Origin: Pseudoalteromonas sp. 0303
Lineage (GTDB): Bacteria > Pseudomonadota > Gammaproteobacteria > Enterobacterales > Alteromonadaceae
Direction of reading: 5' to 3'
Assembly (NCBI RefSeq): GCF_013349995.1
Contig: NZ_JABVXF010000005.1
Coordinates: 62,001-126,000 of the forward strand
Length of the DNA: 64,000 nucleotides
How positions within the stretch are numbered: position 1 is the stretch's first letter; each line of letters starts with the position of its first letter. The position numbers and the translations under genes are program-made. A model generated the notes under the pieces. The model searched no databases, had not been told where the DNA came from, and saw only the letters and a program-made list of their open reading frames with translations. Shown piece by piece: positions 17,636 to 26,764 of the stretch.

Positions 17636-18639
17636 TGACTTGAATCTCGTATTTTTAAGTTAACATCCACCAAGGTGCGAACTGGCGGTGTTGATTTATC
17701 TAATAGTTCTTTTAGCACCTGACAGGTGCGTTTACCGATTTCATCGGCATTAATGGCGATGGTTGAAAGAGAAGGTAGCATTAAGCGGGAATCTTCTAGG
17801 TCATCAAAGCCAATAACTTTAATGTCTTTACCCGGCTCTAGGCCATGTTGGCGCATAGCTTCAATCGCGCCATAAGCAATCACATCATTAAAACAGACAA
17901 TGGCTTTGGTATTTGGCGCTTGTTTTATAAGGGTATTAAAGGCTTCTCGGCCACCTTGGCGGTTTGTCGGTGCTTGAATAACCGGTTTTTCGTCAGTGAT
18001 ATTAAACTGCTCAAGCGCAGCTAAAAAACCACTTAAACGTTCATGGTAATCAGATATTTCTGCGGTGCCGCCTAAAAAGGCTACCTCTTCTATACCTTGC
18101 GATAAAATATGGCTGGTCGAAATATGTGTGCCTTTTTTGTTATCAGGCAAAATACACGGCGCTGCTGAAAAGGGAATTTCACGCATGATATTAATAACCG
18201 GAAAACCACTATTTATTAAATCATCTTGCCACTGTTGCTCAGTCCCCGGTGCCGGACACATAATAAACGCCGATACGTTGTATTCTTTTAGGGTTTTCAC
18301 CACTTGAGTTTGCCTTTCGACACACTCCGCAATATTCACCAGCATTGGCAGCATGCCAAGCTCAAAGATGTGTTTTTCGAGACCAACAGCAAGCTGAGCT
18401 GAATACGGGTTGGTTAAGTCATTTATAACCAACGCGACGAGGTTTGAGCGCTTGCTGCGTAGTGCAGCAGCATCGCGGTTATACACATAGCCAAGCTTAT
18501 CAATGGCAGCCAGTACTTTTTCTTTACTTTTTTTACTGACCTTATCACTGTTGGTAAGGACCAAAGACACGGTTGATTTTGAAACTTGTGCTTGTTCAGC
18601 AACATCCCAAATTGTGACTTTGCCTGTCGATTTTTTCAT
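17632..18639 (-). CDS. LacI-family transcriptional regulator
   Basis: 335 residues: N-terminal HTH (VTIWDVAEQAQVSKSTVSLV), hinge near residue 55, and a sugar-sensing domain ending IKVIGFDDLEDS and LSTIAI. The IWDVAEQAQVSKSTVSLVL form resembles MalI-type members. The ATG at 18639 is chosen over a TTG four codons upstream because it gives the usual N-terminus. It is the first gene of a two-gene unit with the glycosyltransferase and is divergent from the S9 peptidase. No clear palindromic operator could be assigned in the 162-bp gap. Confidence 0.82.
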   Translation of the reverse strand: MKKSTGKVTIWDVAEQAQVSKSTVSLVLTNSDKVSKKSKEKVLAAIDKLGYVYNRDAAALRSKRSNLVALVINDLTNPYSAQLAVGLEKHIFELGMLPMLVNIAECVERQTQVVKTLKEYNVSAFIMCPAPGTEQQWQDDLINSGFPVINIMREIPFSAAPCILPDNKKGTHISTSHILSQGIEEVAFLGGTAEISDYHERLSGFLAALEQFNITDEKPVIQAPTNRQGGREAFNTLIKQAPNTKAIVCFNDVIAYGAIEAMRQHGLEPGKDIKVIGFDDLEDSRLMLPSLSTIAINADEIGKRTCQVLKELLDKSTPPVRTLVDVNLKIRDSSQ

Positions 18640-18801
18640 TTTTATTAGCAAAAAGTGGCGAATAGAGTGCTTTTATTTTAGCGTAATTTAGCTGTTTAAG
18701 TCACTGATTGGCTGCCAAAAGGGTCGAAACTCTTTATGAAATGCTGCAAACATGTTCTACTTGTTTACAGAATCGAAAATAAAAACGAAAAAGGAACGAA
18801 C

Positions 18802-21255
18802 ATGAAAGCATTTAAACTGCTTTTTGCGCTAGTTATTGGCGCAGCTGTTTGCACACCCAGTTTTGCTAATCAAGGTTATCAAACTCCATCGCCTGCACTG
18901 GCTGCTGTGGTTGACGCTAAGCTTGCACCGAGTAGTTATTTATCGAATGATGGCCAGTGGCTGGCGTTATTTGATAGAAAACGCATCGATACCTTACAAG
19001 ACTTAGCCAAAGAAGAGTTGAAACTTGCTGGTATTAAGCTTAATCCTGCTAATTTTTCGCGCTCACGAGTGCGTAATAAGTTTACATCGTTAGTGCTTAA
19101 GCATGTTGAAACCGGTTCTGAAATTGTTGTATCTGGTTTGCCAAATGGCATTTTACGCTCACCAAGTTGGTCAAGCGATAGTCAATACTTGGCGTTTGTG
19201 GTTGAGCAAGCATCGAGTGCTAATTTATGGGTTTATAATGTAAGTACTAAGCAAGCCCGCCAGTTAAGTGATACACCACTTAATTCAGTGCTAACGCGCA
19301 CGCCTTATACTTGGTTGCCAGATAGCAGCGCCATTGTAGCTAATGCAGCGGTTAATATTGGTAAAGCACGTATCAGCAACGACAGCTCGCAGATTGTACC
19401 AGTTATTCAGCAAAGTAGTGGTGAAAAAGCGCCTGCTCGTACTTATCAAAACTTGTTAACTAGCCCATATGATGAAGCACAATTTAAGTTTTTTGCGCAA
19501 AGCCAGCTGACTTATATTCCGCTTAGTGGTCAGGGCCAACCAATTGGTCAACCGGGCTTAATTAAATCGTTTTCGGTCTCACCTGATTCAACCAATATTT
19601 TGGTTGGCATGATTGATGAGCCTTTTTCTTATCAAGTGCCTTACAGCCGATTTGCTGCGACTTGGCAAATTTGGGGAATGCGTGGCTATACGCTTGCAGA
19701 GCTTGCGAAGCAGCCTTTAGCAGATAACATTCCACAAGGTTATGACAGTGTGCGTACTGGTCGCCGCGAATTTCAATGGCGAGCAGATCAAGGCGCTGAA
19801 GTCATTTGGGCAGAAGCACAAGACGGCGGTGATATGAAAACCGACGTTCCTCATCACGATTACCTTTATAGCCTAAAAGCACCATTTAAACGTGATGCTA
19901 AGTTATTTGCTAAAGTTGAACGCCGTTTTGACTCAATAACTTGGGGCAACGGTAATGTTGCTCTGTTATCTGAATGGCGCTTTAGCGACCGACAAGTTCG
20001 CACATTTGTTATTCAACCTCGTAATGCAGATAAAAATCGCGTGTTATTTTCTGAGCGCAGCTATAACGATGCCTACAAAAACCCAGGTTACCCAATTTAT
20101 GAAAAAAATGATTTAGGCGCTGATGTATTAAAAGTTGTTGGTGGGCGTTATCTTTTCTTACGCGGTAATGGTGCATCTGAGCAGGGCAATATTCCGTTTT
20201 TAGACCGTTATGATGTAAAAACTAATACCACAACACGCATTTGGCAATCAGAAGCGCCATACTATGAGCGTGTGCGTGCCATGCTTGATGATGAAGGCGA
20301 GCGTTTAATTACGATTCGCGAATCTAAAACTGAGCAACCTAACTTTTTTATTCGCGATTTAGACGATAAAACCCTGACTCAACTTACGACTTTTGAGCAC
20401 CCTTATCCAGAGTTTAAAGGAGTGACTAAAGAGCTAATTCGATACAAGCGTGATGATGGTGTTGAGCTTAGTGGTACGCTTTATTTACCGCCGGGTTATG
20501 ATTCAACTCAAGGCCCGTTACCGGTTCTAATGTGGGCTTATCCGCTTGAATATAAAGATAAAGCCGTTGCGTCACAAATGCGCGAGTCGCCGTATGAGTT
20601 TACTTATATCGGTTATTGGGGGCCAATGCCTTATCTTGCAAAAGGTATTGCTGTATTTGACGACCCGAAAATGCCAATTGTGGGTGTTGATGGTAAAGAG
20701 CCAAACGACTTATTCCGTAAGCAGCTGGTGGCAAGTGCTAAGGCTGCGGTTGATGTACTTGTTGAAAAAGGTGTGGCAGATAAAGATAACATTGCCATTG
20801 CAGGTCACTCTTATGGTGCCTTTATGGTGGCAAATTTATTAGCGCACAGCGACTTATTTAAAACCGGTATTGCTCGCAGTGGTGCTTACAATCGCACCTT
20901 AACGCCATTTGGTTTCCAAGGCGAAGAGCGTGATTTTTGGCAAGCACAAGATGTGTATGCGGCAATGTCACCGTTTTTCCACGCTGAGAAAATCAATGAA
21001 CCTATGCTGATGATCCACGGTCAAGAAGATCCTAATTCGGGTACTTTCCCAATGCAAAGTGAGCGTATGTATGCTGCATTAAAAGGCCTAGGTAAAGAAG
21101 CCCGCTTAGTAATGTTACCTTATGAGGCGCATGGCTATCGAGCTCGTAAGAGCTTGCTGCATGTGCTTTGGGAGCAAGAGCAGTGGTTAGATAAATACTT
21201 ATTAAGTGATGAAAAACCCGCAGAGCCAGTTGCCGCTGAAGGTGTCACTCAGTAA
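18802..21255 (+). CDS. Secreted S9 serine peptidase, glutamyl-endopeptidase-like
   Basis: 817 residues with a signal peptide ending near CTPSFANQ. The N-terminal two thirds contain WD-like beta-propeller repeats (SWSSDSQYLAFV, TWLPDSSAIV). The C-terminal alpha/beta hydrolase has the catalytic triad Ser670 (GHSYGAF), Asp743 (GQEDPNSG) and His777 (EAHGYRA). The segment MWAYPLEYKDKA is typical of the S9D group, the glutamyl endopeptidases first described from chloroplasts. Probably periplasmic or exported, cleaving peptides. The ATG at 18802 has AAGGAACG upstream; an ATG 22 codons earlier does not. It ends at a strong terminator. Confidence 0.87.
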   Translation: MKAFKLLFALVIGAAVCTPSFANQGYQTPSPALAAVVDAKLAPSSYLSNDGQWLALFDRKRIDTLQDLAKEELKLAGIKLNPANFSRSRVRNKFTSLVLKHVETGSEIVVSGLPNGILRSPSWSSDSQYLAFVVEQASSANLWVYNVSTKQARQLSDTPLNSVLTRTPYTWLPDSSAIVANAAVNIGKARISNDSSQIVPVIQQSSGEKAPARTYQNLLTSPYDEAQFKFFAQSQLTYIPLSGQGQPIGQPGLIKSFSVSPDSTNILVGMIDEPFSYQVPYSRFAATWQIWGMRGYTLAELAKQPLADNIPQGYDSVRTGRREFQWRADQGAEVIWAEAQDGGDMKTDVPHHDYLYSLKAPFKRDAKLFAKVERRFDSITWGNGNVALLSEWRFSDRQVRTFVIQPRNADKNRVLFSERSYNDAYKNPGYPIYEKNDLGADVLKVVGGRYLFLRGNGASEQGNIPFLDRYDVKTNTTTRIWQSEAPYYERVRAMLDDEGERLITIRESKTEQPNFFIRDLDDKTLTQLTTFEHPYPEFKGVTKELIRYKRDDGVELSGTLYLPPGYDSTQGPLPVLMWAYPLEYKDKAVASQMRESPYEFTYIGYWGPMPYLAKGIAVFDDPKMPIVGVDGKEPNDLFRKQLVASAKAAVDVLVEKGVADKDNIAIAGHSYGAFMVANLLAHSDLFKTGIARSGAYNRTLTPFGFQGEERDFWQAQDVYAAMSPFFHAEKINEPMLMIHGQEDPNSGTFPMQSERMYAALKGLGKEARLVMLPYEAHGYRARKSLLHVLWEQEQWLDKYLLSDEKPAEPVAAEGVTQ

Positions 21256-21269
21256 TTAGTAAAATATTA

Positions 21270-21298
21270 AAAATCCCCGCCTTATAGCGGGGATTTTT
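21270..21298 (+). terminator. Terminator of the S9 peptidase gene
   Basis: Stem AAATCCCCGC / GCGGGGATTT with loop CTTATA, then T residues; 15 bp after the stop. Confidence 0.9.
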
Positions 21299-21363
21299 GT
21301 ATTGCCTACCCGCATATTCTTATCCGTAGATAAGCGGTTAGCAAATAAGAGGAAATGTTGTTC

Positions 21364-21963
21364 ATGTTTATAATTCCAGATACCGACAAGAAAATTCGAG
21401 CAAAGATATCTAGCTATAAATCGGCTTTTAACCGAGAGATTAGAGATTATGGCTGTATCTCAGATGGCTATGGTAAGCGATATTTAATTTTTCCTTTGTT
21501 GCTCGTACTCAATGATATGAAAAAAGCTGAGCAACACATACAGTGGCATGATTCACAGTTCCCTGATGATATGGGTGAGCCAGTGCAAATGTTGTGTCGT
21601 TCGATACTAACGTTTCGGATTGGTGATATTAATAAGGCGTCTTACGAACTAGCTGAAACTATGTTTTCGAATGTATATTTATTGCCATGGCTACTTGATG
21701 AAAAAGTAGAGCCTATTGATATGCGCCATCTAACAAACTTCTCAATGTTAGAGTATTGTGAAGAAGTACCACACAGAGTTCCCGAAAGCATATCAGAGCA
21801 AGAGCGGGAGTGGATTTACAGCTGCTATCATTCAGAAGCTTTTGTAAAAGCAAGAACACGTTATATTGAAATCTACACGCGCTTAAAGCATGTTTCAGAA
21901 ATGGATGAACGTGTAAAGCTATCTGATGAAGCTGATAAGTTACTATCAGCTCTAAAACTTTAG
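21364..21963 (+). CDS. Hypothetical helical protein
   Basis: 199 residues, cytoplasmic, no signal peptide. It looks mainly alpha-helical with many charged and aromatic residues, loosely like a TPR-type solenoid (LLLVLNDMKKAEQHIQWHD, RIGDINKASYELAE), but I cannot name a family. GAGG at 21349-21352 sits too close to the ATG at 21355, so the ATG at 21364 is preferred; a TTG at 21358 is possible. It stands alone between the peptidase terminator and a serine hydrolase gene. Confidence 0.65.
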   Translation: MFIIPDTDKKIRAKISSYKSAFNREIRDYGCISDGYGKRYLIFPLLLVLNDMKKAEQHIQWHDSQFPDDMGEPVQMLCRSILTFRIGDINKASYELAETMFSNVYLLPWLLDEKVEPIDMRHLTNFSMLEYCEEVPHRVPESISEQEREWIYSCYHSEAFVKARTRYIEIYTRLKHVSEMDERVKLSDEADKLLSALKL

Positions 21964-22072
21964 CAGGCAATAGCTTAAGGGGAAGGCCCTAAGTGCTTGG
22001 TTTCTGCTATGCATGCTATTGTAGTCAATTAAATTAGGCCTTTGATGCGGTCGTTACAAAACAAGGATGCTC

Positions 22073-23170
22073 ATGAATAAGTTTATAATTCTAATATTAT
22101 TTTTAATATCGTCCTGCTCATTGCATGCAAAACAAACCAAAAGTTTAGAATTTTCTAAAGTGCTAGATAAGGAAATCCCTTTAATTCTTGAAAAAAGCAA
22201 AGCGCGTGGTATTGCTATATCGATTGTTCAAGGAAAAGAGGTGCTTGGTTCATATTCTTATGGCTATGCTGACGCTGAAAATAGAACCCCAATCACACAC
22301 AAAACTTTATTCAATGTTGGCTCCATTTCTAAAGTGGTTACAGCTTGGGGCGCAATGAAACTAGTTGAACAAGGTAAAGTTGAACTTGATAAACCAATTA
22401 ACGATTACTTAAAAAGCTGGAAAATACCGAATTCTCAGTTTGATGCTAACAAAGTAACTTTACGTAATATTCTCTCTCATACTGCAGGGCTTTCATTAAG
22501 TGGCTACAATGGATGGAGCGCTGAAGATCCATTACCTACTCTTGTAGAGTCATTAGAAGGCAATAACACGGGTGATGGAGCCGTTAAAATTATTCATGAA
22601 CCTGACACTAAATGGTCATACTCAGGTGGTGGTTACACGATAGTTCAGCTGCTAATTGAAGACCTGACTAATCAATCTTTCAGTAATTTTATGACTGAAA
22701 ACGTTCTTTTACCCCTCGGAATGACAAACTCTTCGTTTGATATTAATAGTATTTCTCCGGCAATGCTGGCTAGTCCTTACGATGAGAATGGCAACAAAAC
22801 AGCTATGGTGTATTTTACAGAAACTGCTGCCGCTGGCTTTATAACAACGGCAGATGATTTAGCTAAGCTTAATCAGGCAGTGCTAAAAAATGAGCAAGGT
22901 AATTACATTGGTTCAAATATTTTATCAAATCAGCTTATTGCAAATATGATTCAAGCTCAGCCTCACACCGAAGGGCGATGGAGTATGAGTTATGTCGTAG
23001 ACTCTGAGAATAACAGTCTAGGTTTTGCAGGGTTTAATAGAGGCTGGACATCCTTAACTCGCTCTGTGACAGATAAAAATATTGGTTATGTAATATTAAA
23101 CAATAGTAGCGTTGGTGGAGTGAATAATGAAATTGATCAACTTTTGCTATCTATAATTAAAGGTAGTTAA
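22073..23170 (+). CDS. Beta-lactamase-fold serine hydrolase, probable lipoprotein
   Basis: 365 residues of the class C beta-lactamase / AmpH / esterase-like family. The nucleophile motif SISK is at residues 84-87 and the second motif YSG follows in KWSYSGGGYT. The N-terminus MNKFIILILFLISSCSLHA has a lipobox-like ISSC, predicting a lipid-anchored protein at Cys15. Whether it acts on peptides, esters or cell-wall fragments cannot be told; a true beta-lactamase is less likely. The ATG at 22073 is chosen because AAGG sits 6 bp before it and directly abuts the alternative ATG at 22067. Confidence 0.8.
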   Translation: MNKFIILILFLISSCSLHAKQTKSLEFSKVLDKEIPLILEKSKARGIAISIVQGKEVLGSYSYGYADAENRTPITHKTLFNVGSISKVVTAWGAMKLVEQGKVELDKPINDYLKSWKIPNSQFDANKVTLRNILSHTAGLSLSGYNGWSAEDPLPTLVESLEGNNTGDGAVKIIHEPDTKWSYSGGGYTIVQLLIEDLTNQSFSNFMTENVLLPLGMTNSSFDINSISPAMLASPYDENGNKTAMVYFTETAAAGFITTADDLAKLNQAVLKNEQGNYIGSNILSNQLIANMIQAQPHTEGRWSMSYVVDSENNSLGFAGFNRGWTSLTRSVTDKNIGYVILNNSSVGGVNNEIDQLLLSIIKGS

Positions 23171-23194
23171 ACTGAAGCGCACATAGCAAGTATC

Positions 23195-24100
23195 CTAGCT
23201 CTGCGTAATCGGTTTTAATTGCTCGCTTAACCAATCAATAAACACTCGGGTGCGCCTTGGTAAATGGCGTCGATTTGGGTAGACGATATTCATAGGCATG
23301 GGCGGCAAATTATAGTCAGGTAAAACTTGGATAAGTTCACCACAGCTGAGCTCGTCAAGAACTCCATGACGAGGCACTTGAATAAGGCCAAGCCCTGCTA
23401 AGCACGCTGCTTTGTAGGCATCCGTGTTGTTAACTGTAAGTTGTGATTTCATGGTCAGGGTTTGCCAATCGCATTGTGTATCTTGGTATTCAAAGCCTGG
23501 GTCAAGTTGGCCGAGTGTTTGGCTATAGCGAACAATGTAGTGCTCGGCTAAATCGCTAAGTTTGGTGATGTTGCCATAGTTTTTAATATAACCTGGGCTT
23601 ACACAGTTAATCATCGGGCAGTGGCCTATTTTTTTCGCAATCAGCGATGAGTCTTCTAAATGACCGACTCGCACTACACAATCAAAGCCTTCTTCAATTA
23701 GGTTAACTCGTCTGTCTGAACTACTCAGCTCAATCTCTAATTGCGGGTGTGCAGATAAAAAGCTGTCTAGATTCGGCAGCACTAAACGTCTGCTAATTGG
23801 CTGTGGCATATCTACTCTAAGACGCCCTGATAACGCTTCGTCTTTTTTATGAAATAGGGTTTGTAGTTCGTCTATATCAGCAAGCATATCTTTGCAGCGC
23901 TGATAAAAAACAGTGCCTTCGTTGGTCAGCGTAACTCGCCTTGTTGTGCGGTTTAAAAGCCGAGCACCTAACGTATCTTCGAGTTGTTTGACCAACAGCG
24001 AGACAGATGATTTAGGCATGCTCAGTGCAAGTGCTGAAGCCGAAAAGCTTTTTAGCTCTGCAACCTGAACAAAGGTTTTCATGGCATTCAGTTCATTCAT
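23195..24100 (-). CDS. LysR-family regulator
   Basis: 301 residues: N-terminal winged HTH (MKTFVQVAELKSFSASALALSMPKSSVS begins it, residues about 6-33) and a LysR substrate-binding domain ending RVFIDWLSEQL. It belongs to the large group close to YafC/DmlR-type regulators, which often control a divergent oxidoreductase. Here the divergent gene is a short-chain dehydrogenase (24211-24970), now frameshifted. The ATG at 24100 gives the standard LysR N-terminus; the frame extends 27 codons upstream without support. Confidence 0.85.
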   Translation of the reverse strand: MNELNAMKTFVQVAELKSFSASALALSMPKSSVSLLVKQLEDTLGARLLNRTTRRVTLTNEGTVFYQRCKDMLADIDELQTLFHKKDEALSGRLRVDMPQPISRRLVLPNLDSFLSAHPQLEIELSSSDRRVNLIEEGFDCVVRVGHLEDSSLIAKKIGHCPMINCVSPGYIKNYGNITKLSDLAEHYIVRYSQTLGQLDPGFEYQDTQCDWQTLTMKSQLTVNNTDAYKAACLAGLGLIQVPRHGVLDELSCGELIQVLPDYNLPPMPMNIVYPNRRHLPRRTRVFIDWLSEQLKPITQS

Positions 24101-24210
24101 GATTGTTTGTAATTTACGAACAGTTAATTCAATTTTACATGGTTTATCTGAATTTGCAGTGTAAATATACTGATTGCTCACAATTACTTCAAAGCAAAAG
24201 GGTAAACACG

Positions 24211-24970
24211 ATGAGCAACAAAATTGCAGTGATCACAGGTGGTAATCGCGGTTTAGGTAAAAATACAGTTTTAAGTTTGGCACGTAAGAACATTGATTGC
24301 GTATTTACTTACAGAAGCCATAAAGATGAAGCGCAGCAAGTTGTAGAAGAAGTCGCAGCGCTAGGGGCAAAAGCCGTCGCCATTCAACTTGATGTGAGCG
24401 ATATTTTAGGTTTTGCTGAATTTAAACAAACACTTGAAAGTACCTTGGCAACACAATGGCAAACCTCTCGATTTGATTATTTAATTAATAACGCAGGCCA
24501 TGGTAGTGACAGTGCATTTGCTGATACCAGCGAAGCTATGTTTGATAATTTGATGAATGTACATGTAAAAGGGGTGTTTTTCTTAACGCAAACACTGCAT
24601 GAGATGATCAATGGATGGCGGGCGTATTATTAACTTATCTTCAGGGCTGACACGTTTTGCATTACCAGGAAAAGCGGCCTACGCCACCATGAAAGGGGCC
24701 GTTGAGGTATTAACCAAATACATGGCAAAAGAACTGGCTGGTCGCAATATTGCCGTGAATGTCGTCGCACCTGGTGCAATTGCCACTGATTTTGGTGGCG
24801 GTGCTGTCCGTGATAATGAGCATGTTGCTCAATTAGTCAGTTCATTTACAGCTATGGGGCGCGTTGGCCAAGCTGATGATATTGGCCCTATGATTGCGCA
24901 ATTACTCGGTGATGAAAACCGTTGGGTAACCGGACAACGCATTGAAGCATCGGGCGGTATGTTTTTATAA
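24211..24970 (+). pseudogene. Short-chain dehydrogenase/reductase with a +1 frameshift
   Basis: The first part encodes an SDR N-terminus with the NAD(P)-binding motif TGGNRGLG and the NNAG motif (LINNAGHG). The second part, in another frame, carries the catalytic YATMK, LSSG and C-terminal SGGMFL. The frames join at AATGGATGG near 24611-24616; removing one G from GG at 24613-24614 restores MINDGGRIINLSSG and an intact protein of about 253 residues. No slippery heptamer is visible, so this is a recent mutation or an assembly error. It is divergent from a LysR gene, its likely regulator. Confidence 0.85.
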
Positions 24971-25049
24971 GCCTGTTAGCAATCGCGTGTTTGTTTGCTT
25001 ATTTAAGTGAATGTGATTTAATCGCTTTCTCTTTTTAAGCAATAAACAT

Positions 25050-25679
25050 GTGATTGCATTTATGCTCGATTTAGCAGTACTCGCGGTTTTTATTCCGACC
25101 TTTTTCTTTGTTTCTATTACACCTGGTATGTGTATGACGCTCGCCATGACGTTAGGGATGAGTGTGGGCGTTAGACGTACGCTGTGGATGATGGTCGGCG
25201 AGGTGTTAGGCGTTGCCACGGTAGCCATTGCTGCGGTGATTGGGGTTGCTAGTATTATGCTTAATTACCCTGAGTTATTTGCCTTTTTAAAATACTTAGG
25301 TGGTGCGTACTTAATTTACCTAGGGGTTAATATGTGGCGCGCTAAAACCAGCTTTAAACCTAATGATGATACACAGCAGCAAATTGGTCGTGGGCAATTG
25401 TTTTCGCAGGGGTATATTACTGCCATTGCAAACCCAAAAGGGTGGGCATTTATGATTTCTTTACTCCCTCCGTTTATTAATGTTGATTTAGCGGTTGCTC
25501 CTCAGCTTGCGGTATTAGTGAGCATTATTATGCTGAGCGAATTTATCTGTATGTTGATTTACGCAACAGGCGGTAAAAGCTTAAGGCTGTTTTTGGATAA
25601 AGGCGATAATGTGAAGTGGTTAAATCGTATTGCTGGCGCGCTAATGATGTGCGTGGGCGTTTGGCTGGCGCTAGGTTAA
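25050..25679 (+). CDS. LysE/RhtB-family amino-acid exporter
   Basis: 209 residues with six membrane segments. The family motif is clear: VSITPGMCMTLAMTLGMSVGVRR near residues 20-42, and ANPKGWAFMISLLPPFI in the second half. RhtB-type proteins export amino acids or homoserine lactones; the substrate is unknown here. It starts with GTG at 25050 (an ATG four codons later is possible), 79 bp after the broken SDR gene, with little ribosome-binding signal. Confidence 0.82.
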   Translation: MIAFMLDLAVLAVFIPTFFFVSITPGMCMTLAMTLGMSVGVRRTLWMMVGEVLGVATVAIAAVIGVASIMLNYPELFAFLKYLGGAYLIYLGVNMWRAKTSFKPNDDTQQQIGRGQLFSQGYITAIANPKGWAFMISLLPPFINVDLAVAPQLAVLVSIIMLSEFICMLIYATGGKSLRLFLDKGDNVKWLNRIAGALMMCVGVWLALG

Positions 25680-25688
25680 TACTAATTT

Positions 25689-25727
25689 GGATAATACCCA
25701 TCCGAATACGGCAAATGGGTATTATCC
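25689..25727. repeat. Long perfect hairpin between convergent genes
   Basis: GGATAATACCCAT at 25689-25701 and its exact reverse complement at 25715-25727 enclose a loop that itself contains CCGAATACGG, a 3-bp stem. There is no T run, so it is not a classical terminator, although it could end transcription from both the exporter and the LysR gene or be a dispersed palindromic repeat. Confidence 0.7.
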
Positions 25728-25737
25728 TTGTAGCGTC

Positions 25738-26646
25738 TTAATCAACTAATTCAACTTGCTTAGAAACATGGTTAAAACACAGTTTTAATGTATCAATGGC
25801 AGTTTTTGTTTTTGCCGCTAAGCTGTCTCTGGCTGGTGTTACGGCATAAACAGTGTAATTTGGCATTGCCCACTCAGGTGCGATTTCAACCAGCTCTTTC
25901 GATTTTAGTAAATGCCTGACTTCTGGCTCTGGTAATACGCCATAGCCAACACCATCACACACTAATTTAATTAAGCTTTGCATATTATTTACGGTGATCT
26001 TTGCTTTCGGTAACGGCTTGCTTGCCAGCGTTGACGGGTTAAACGCATTACTGTCGGCGTTGCTGTGGGCGATACGGGCAAAGTTGCCAAGGTCTTCCCA
26101 ATTGGCTTTATCGAGTTTGCTAATTGCATGGTCTTTATGAGCACATAGCTTTAACGGCCAAGTTGCTAATTTACGAGCAACGAGGTTTGAGTCAGTTAAT
26201 GGGCCAATCGCAATCGCTAGGTCAGCGCCGCATTTGATCATATCAATTGGCTCATCAGTCAAAATTAACTGAATACGTAAATCATCAAACTCGTTAATTA
26301 AGCGATCTAATGGCTCGCTTAATAGGCCACCGCCAAACCCCACAGGCGCAACTAATTTGAGCTCGCCACTGGGTTTATTTTGTAATTGTTGCAATTGCGT
26401 ACTGGCCTGATCAGCCAGTGCCAGTATTTTTAAACAGCTTTGATAATACAGGTGGCCCGCTTCGGTTAAAGTCAGTTCGCGCGGGCTGCGGTTAAATAGG
26501 CTCAATCCGATTTCTTGTTCTAATTGCTTAATGTGTTGACTGACAGCCGATGTGGTCATCGATAACTCTGCAGCTGCACTGCTCATGTTGCCTGTTTCAA
26601 CAGTACGAGAAAATACACGCAATGTTTTTATCAGCTTGGAATTCAT
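25738..26646 (-). CDS. LysR-family regulator
   Basis: 302 residues with a typical LysR HTH (FSRTVETGNMSSAAAELSM, then TSAVSQHIKQLEQEIGLSLF) and effector-binding domain (PVGFGGGLLSEPLDRLI). It is convergent with the LysE exporter and divergent from the TonB receptor, whose promoter carries a Fur box. The target is unknown; LysR members beside LysE-type exporters often control them, but that exporter is convergent here. Confidence 0.82.
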   Translation of the reverse strand: MNSKLIKTLRVFSRTVETGNMSSAAAELSMTTSAVSQHIKQLEQEIGLSLFNRSPRELTLTEAGHLYYQSCLKILALADQASTQLQQLQNKPSGELKLVAPVGFGGGLLSEPLDRLINEFDDLRIQLILTDEPIDMIKCGADLAIAIGPLTDSNLVARKLATWPLKLCAHKDHAISKLDKANWEDLGNFARIAHSNADSNAFNPSTLASKPLPKAKITVNNMQSLIKLVCDGVGYGVLPEPEVRHLLKSKELVEIAPEWAMPNYTVYAVTPARDSLAAKTKTAIDTLKLCFNHVSKQVELVD

Positions 26647-26719
26647 GGTTCAGGCCTTCTTAATTCAGTTTTAAGAAATCGTAAATTGTGAAAATCGGGA
26701 CTTCTCATTAGTATGCAAA

Positions 26720-26734
26720 CGCTAATTATTATCA
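26720..26734. promoter_or_regulatory. Fur box upstream of the siderophore receptor
   Basis: CGCTAATTATTATCA, read on the opposite strand as TGATAATAATTAGCG, matches 12 of 14 defined positions of the 7-1-7 Fur consensus TGATAATNATTATCA. It lies 30 bp before the receptor ATG, suggesting iron repression. Confidence 0.7.
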
Positions 26735-26764
26735 TTTATAAACAAAAAGTCACGGAGTATTATT

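Noticed and set aside
18640..18801. Inverted repeat CTGCAAAC ... GTTTACAG as an operator of the LacI gene at 17632
   Set aside because: The arms have a mismatch, an odd spacing and no second copy in the window.
24600..24625. Programmed frameshift in the SDR gene
   Set aside because: There is no slippery heptamer or downstream pseudoknot, and SDR genes are not known to use one.
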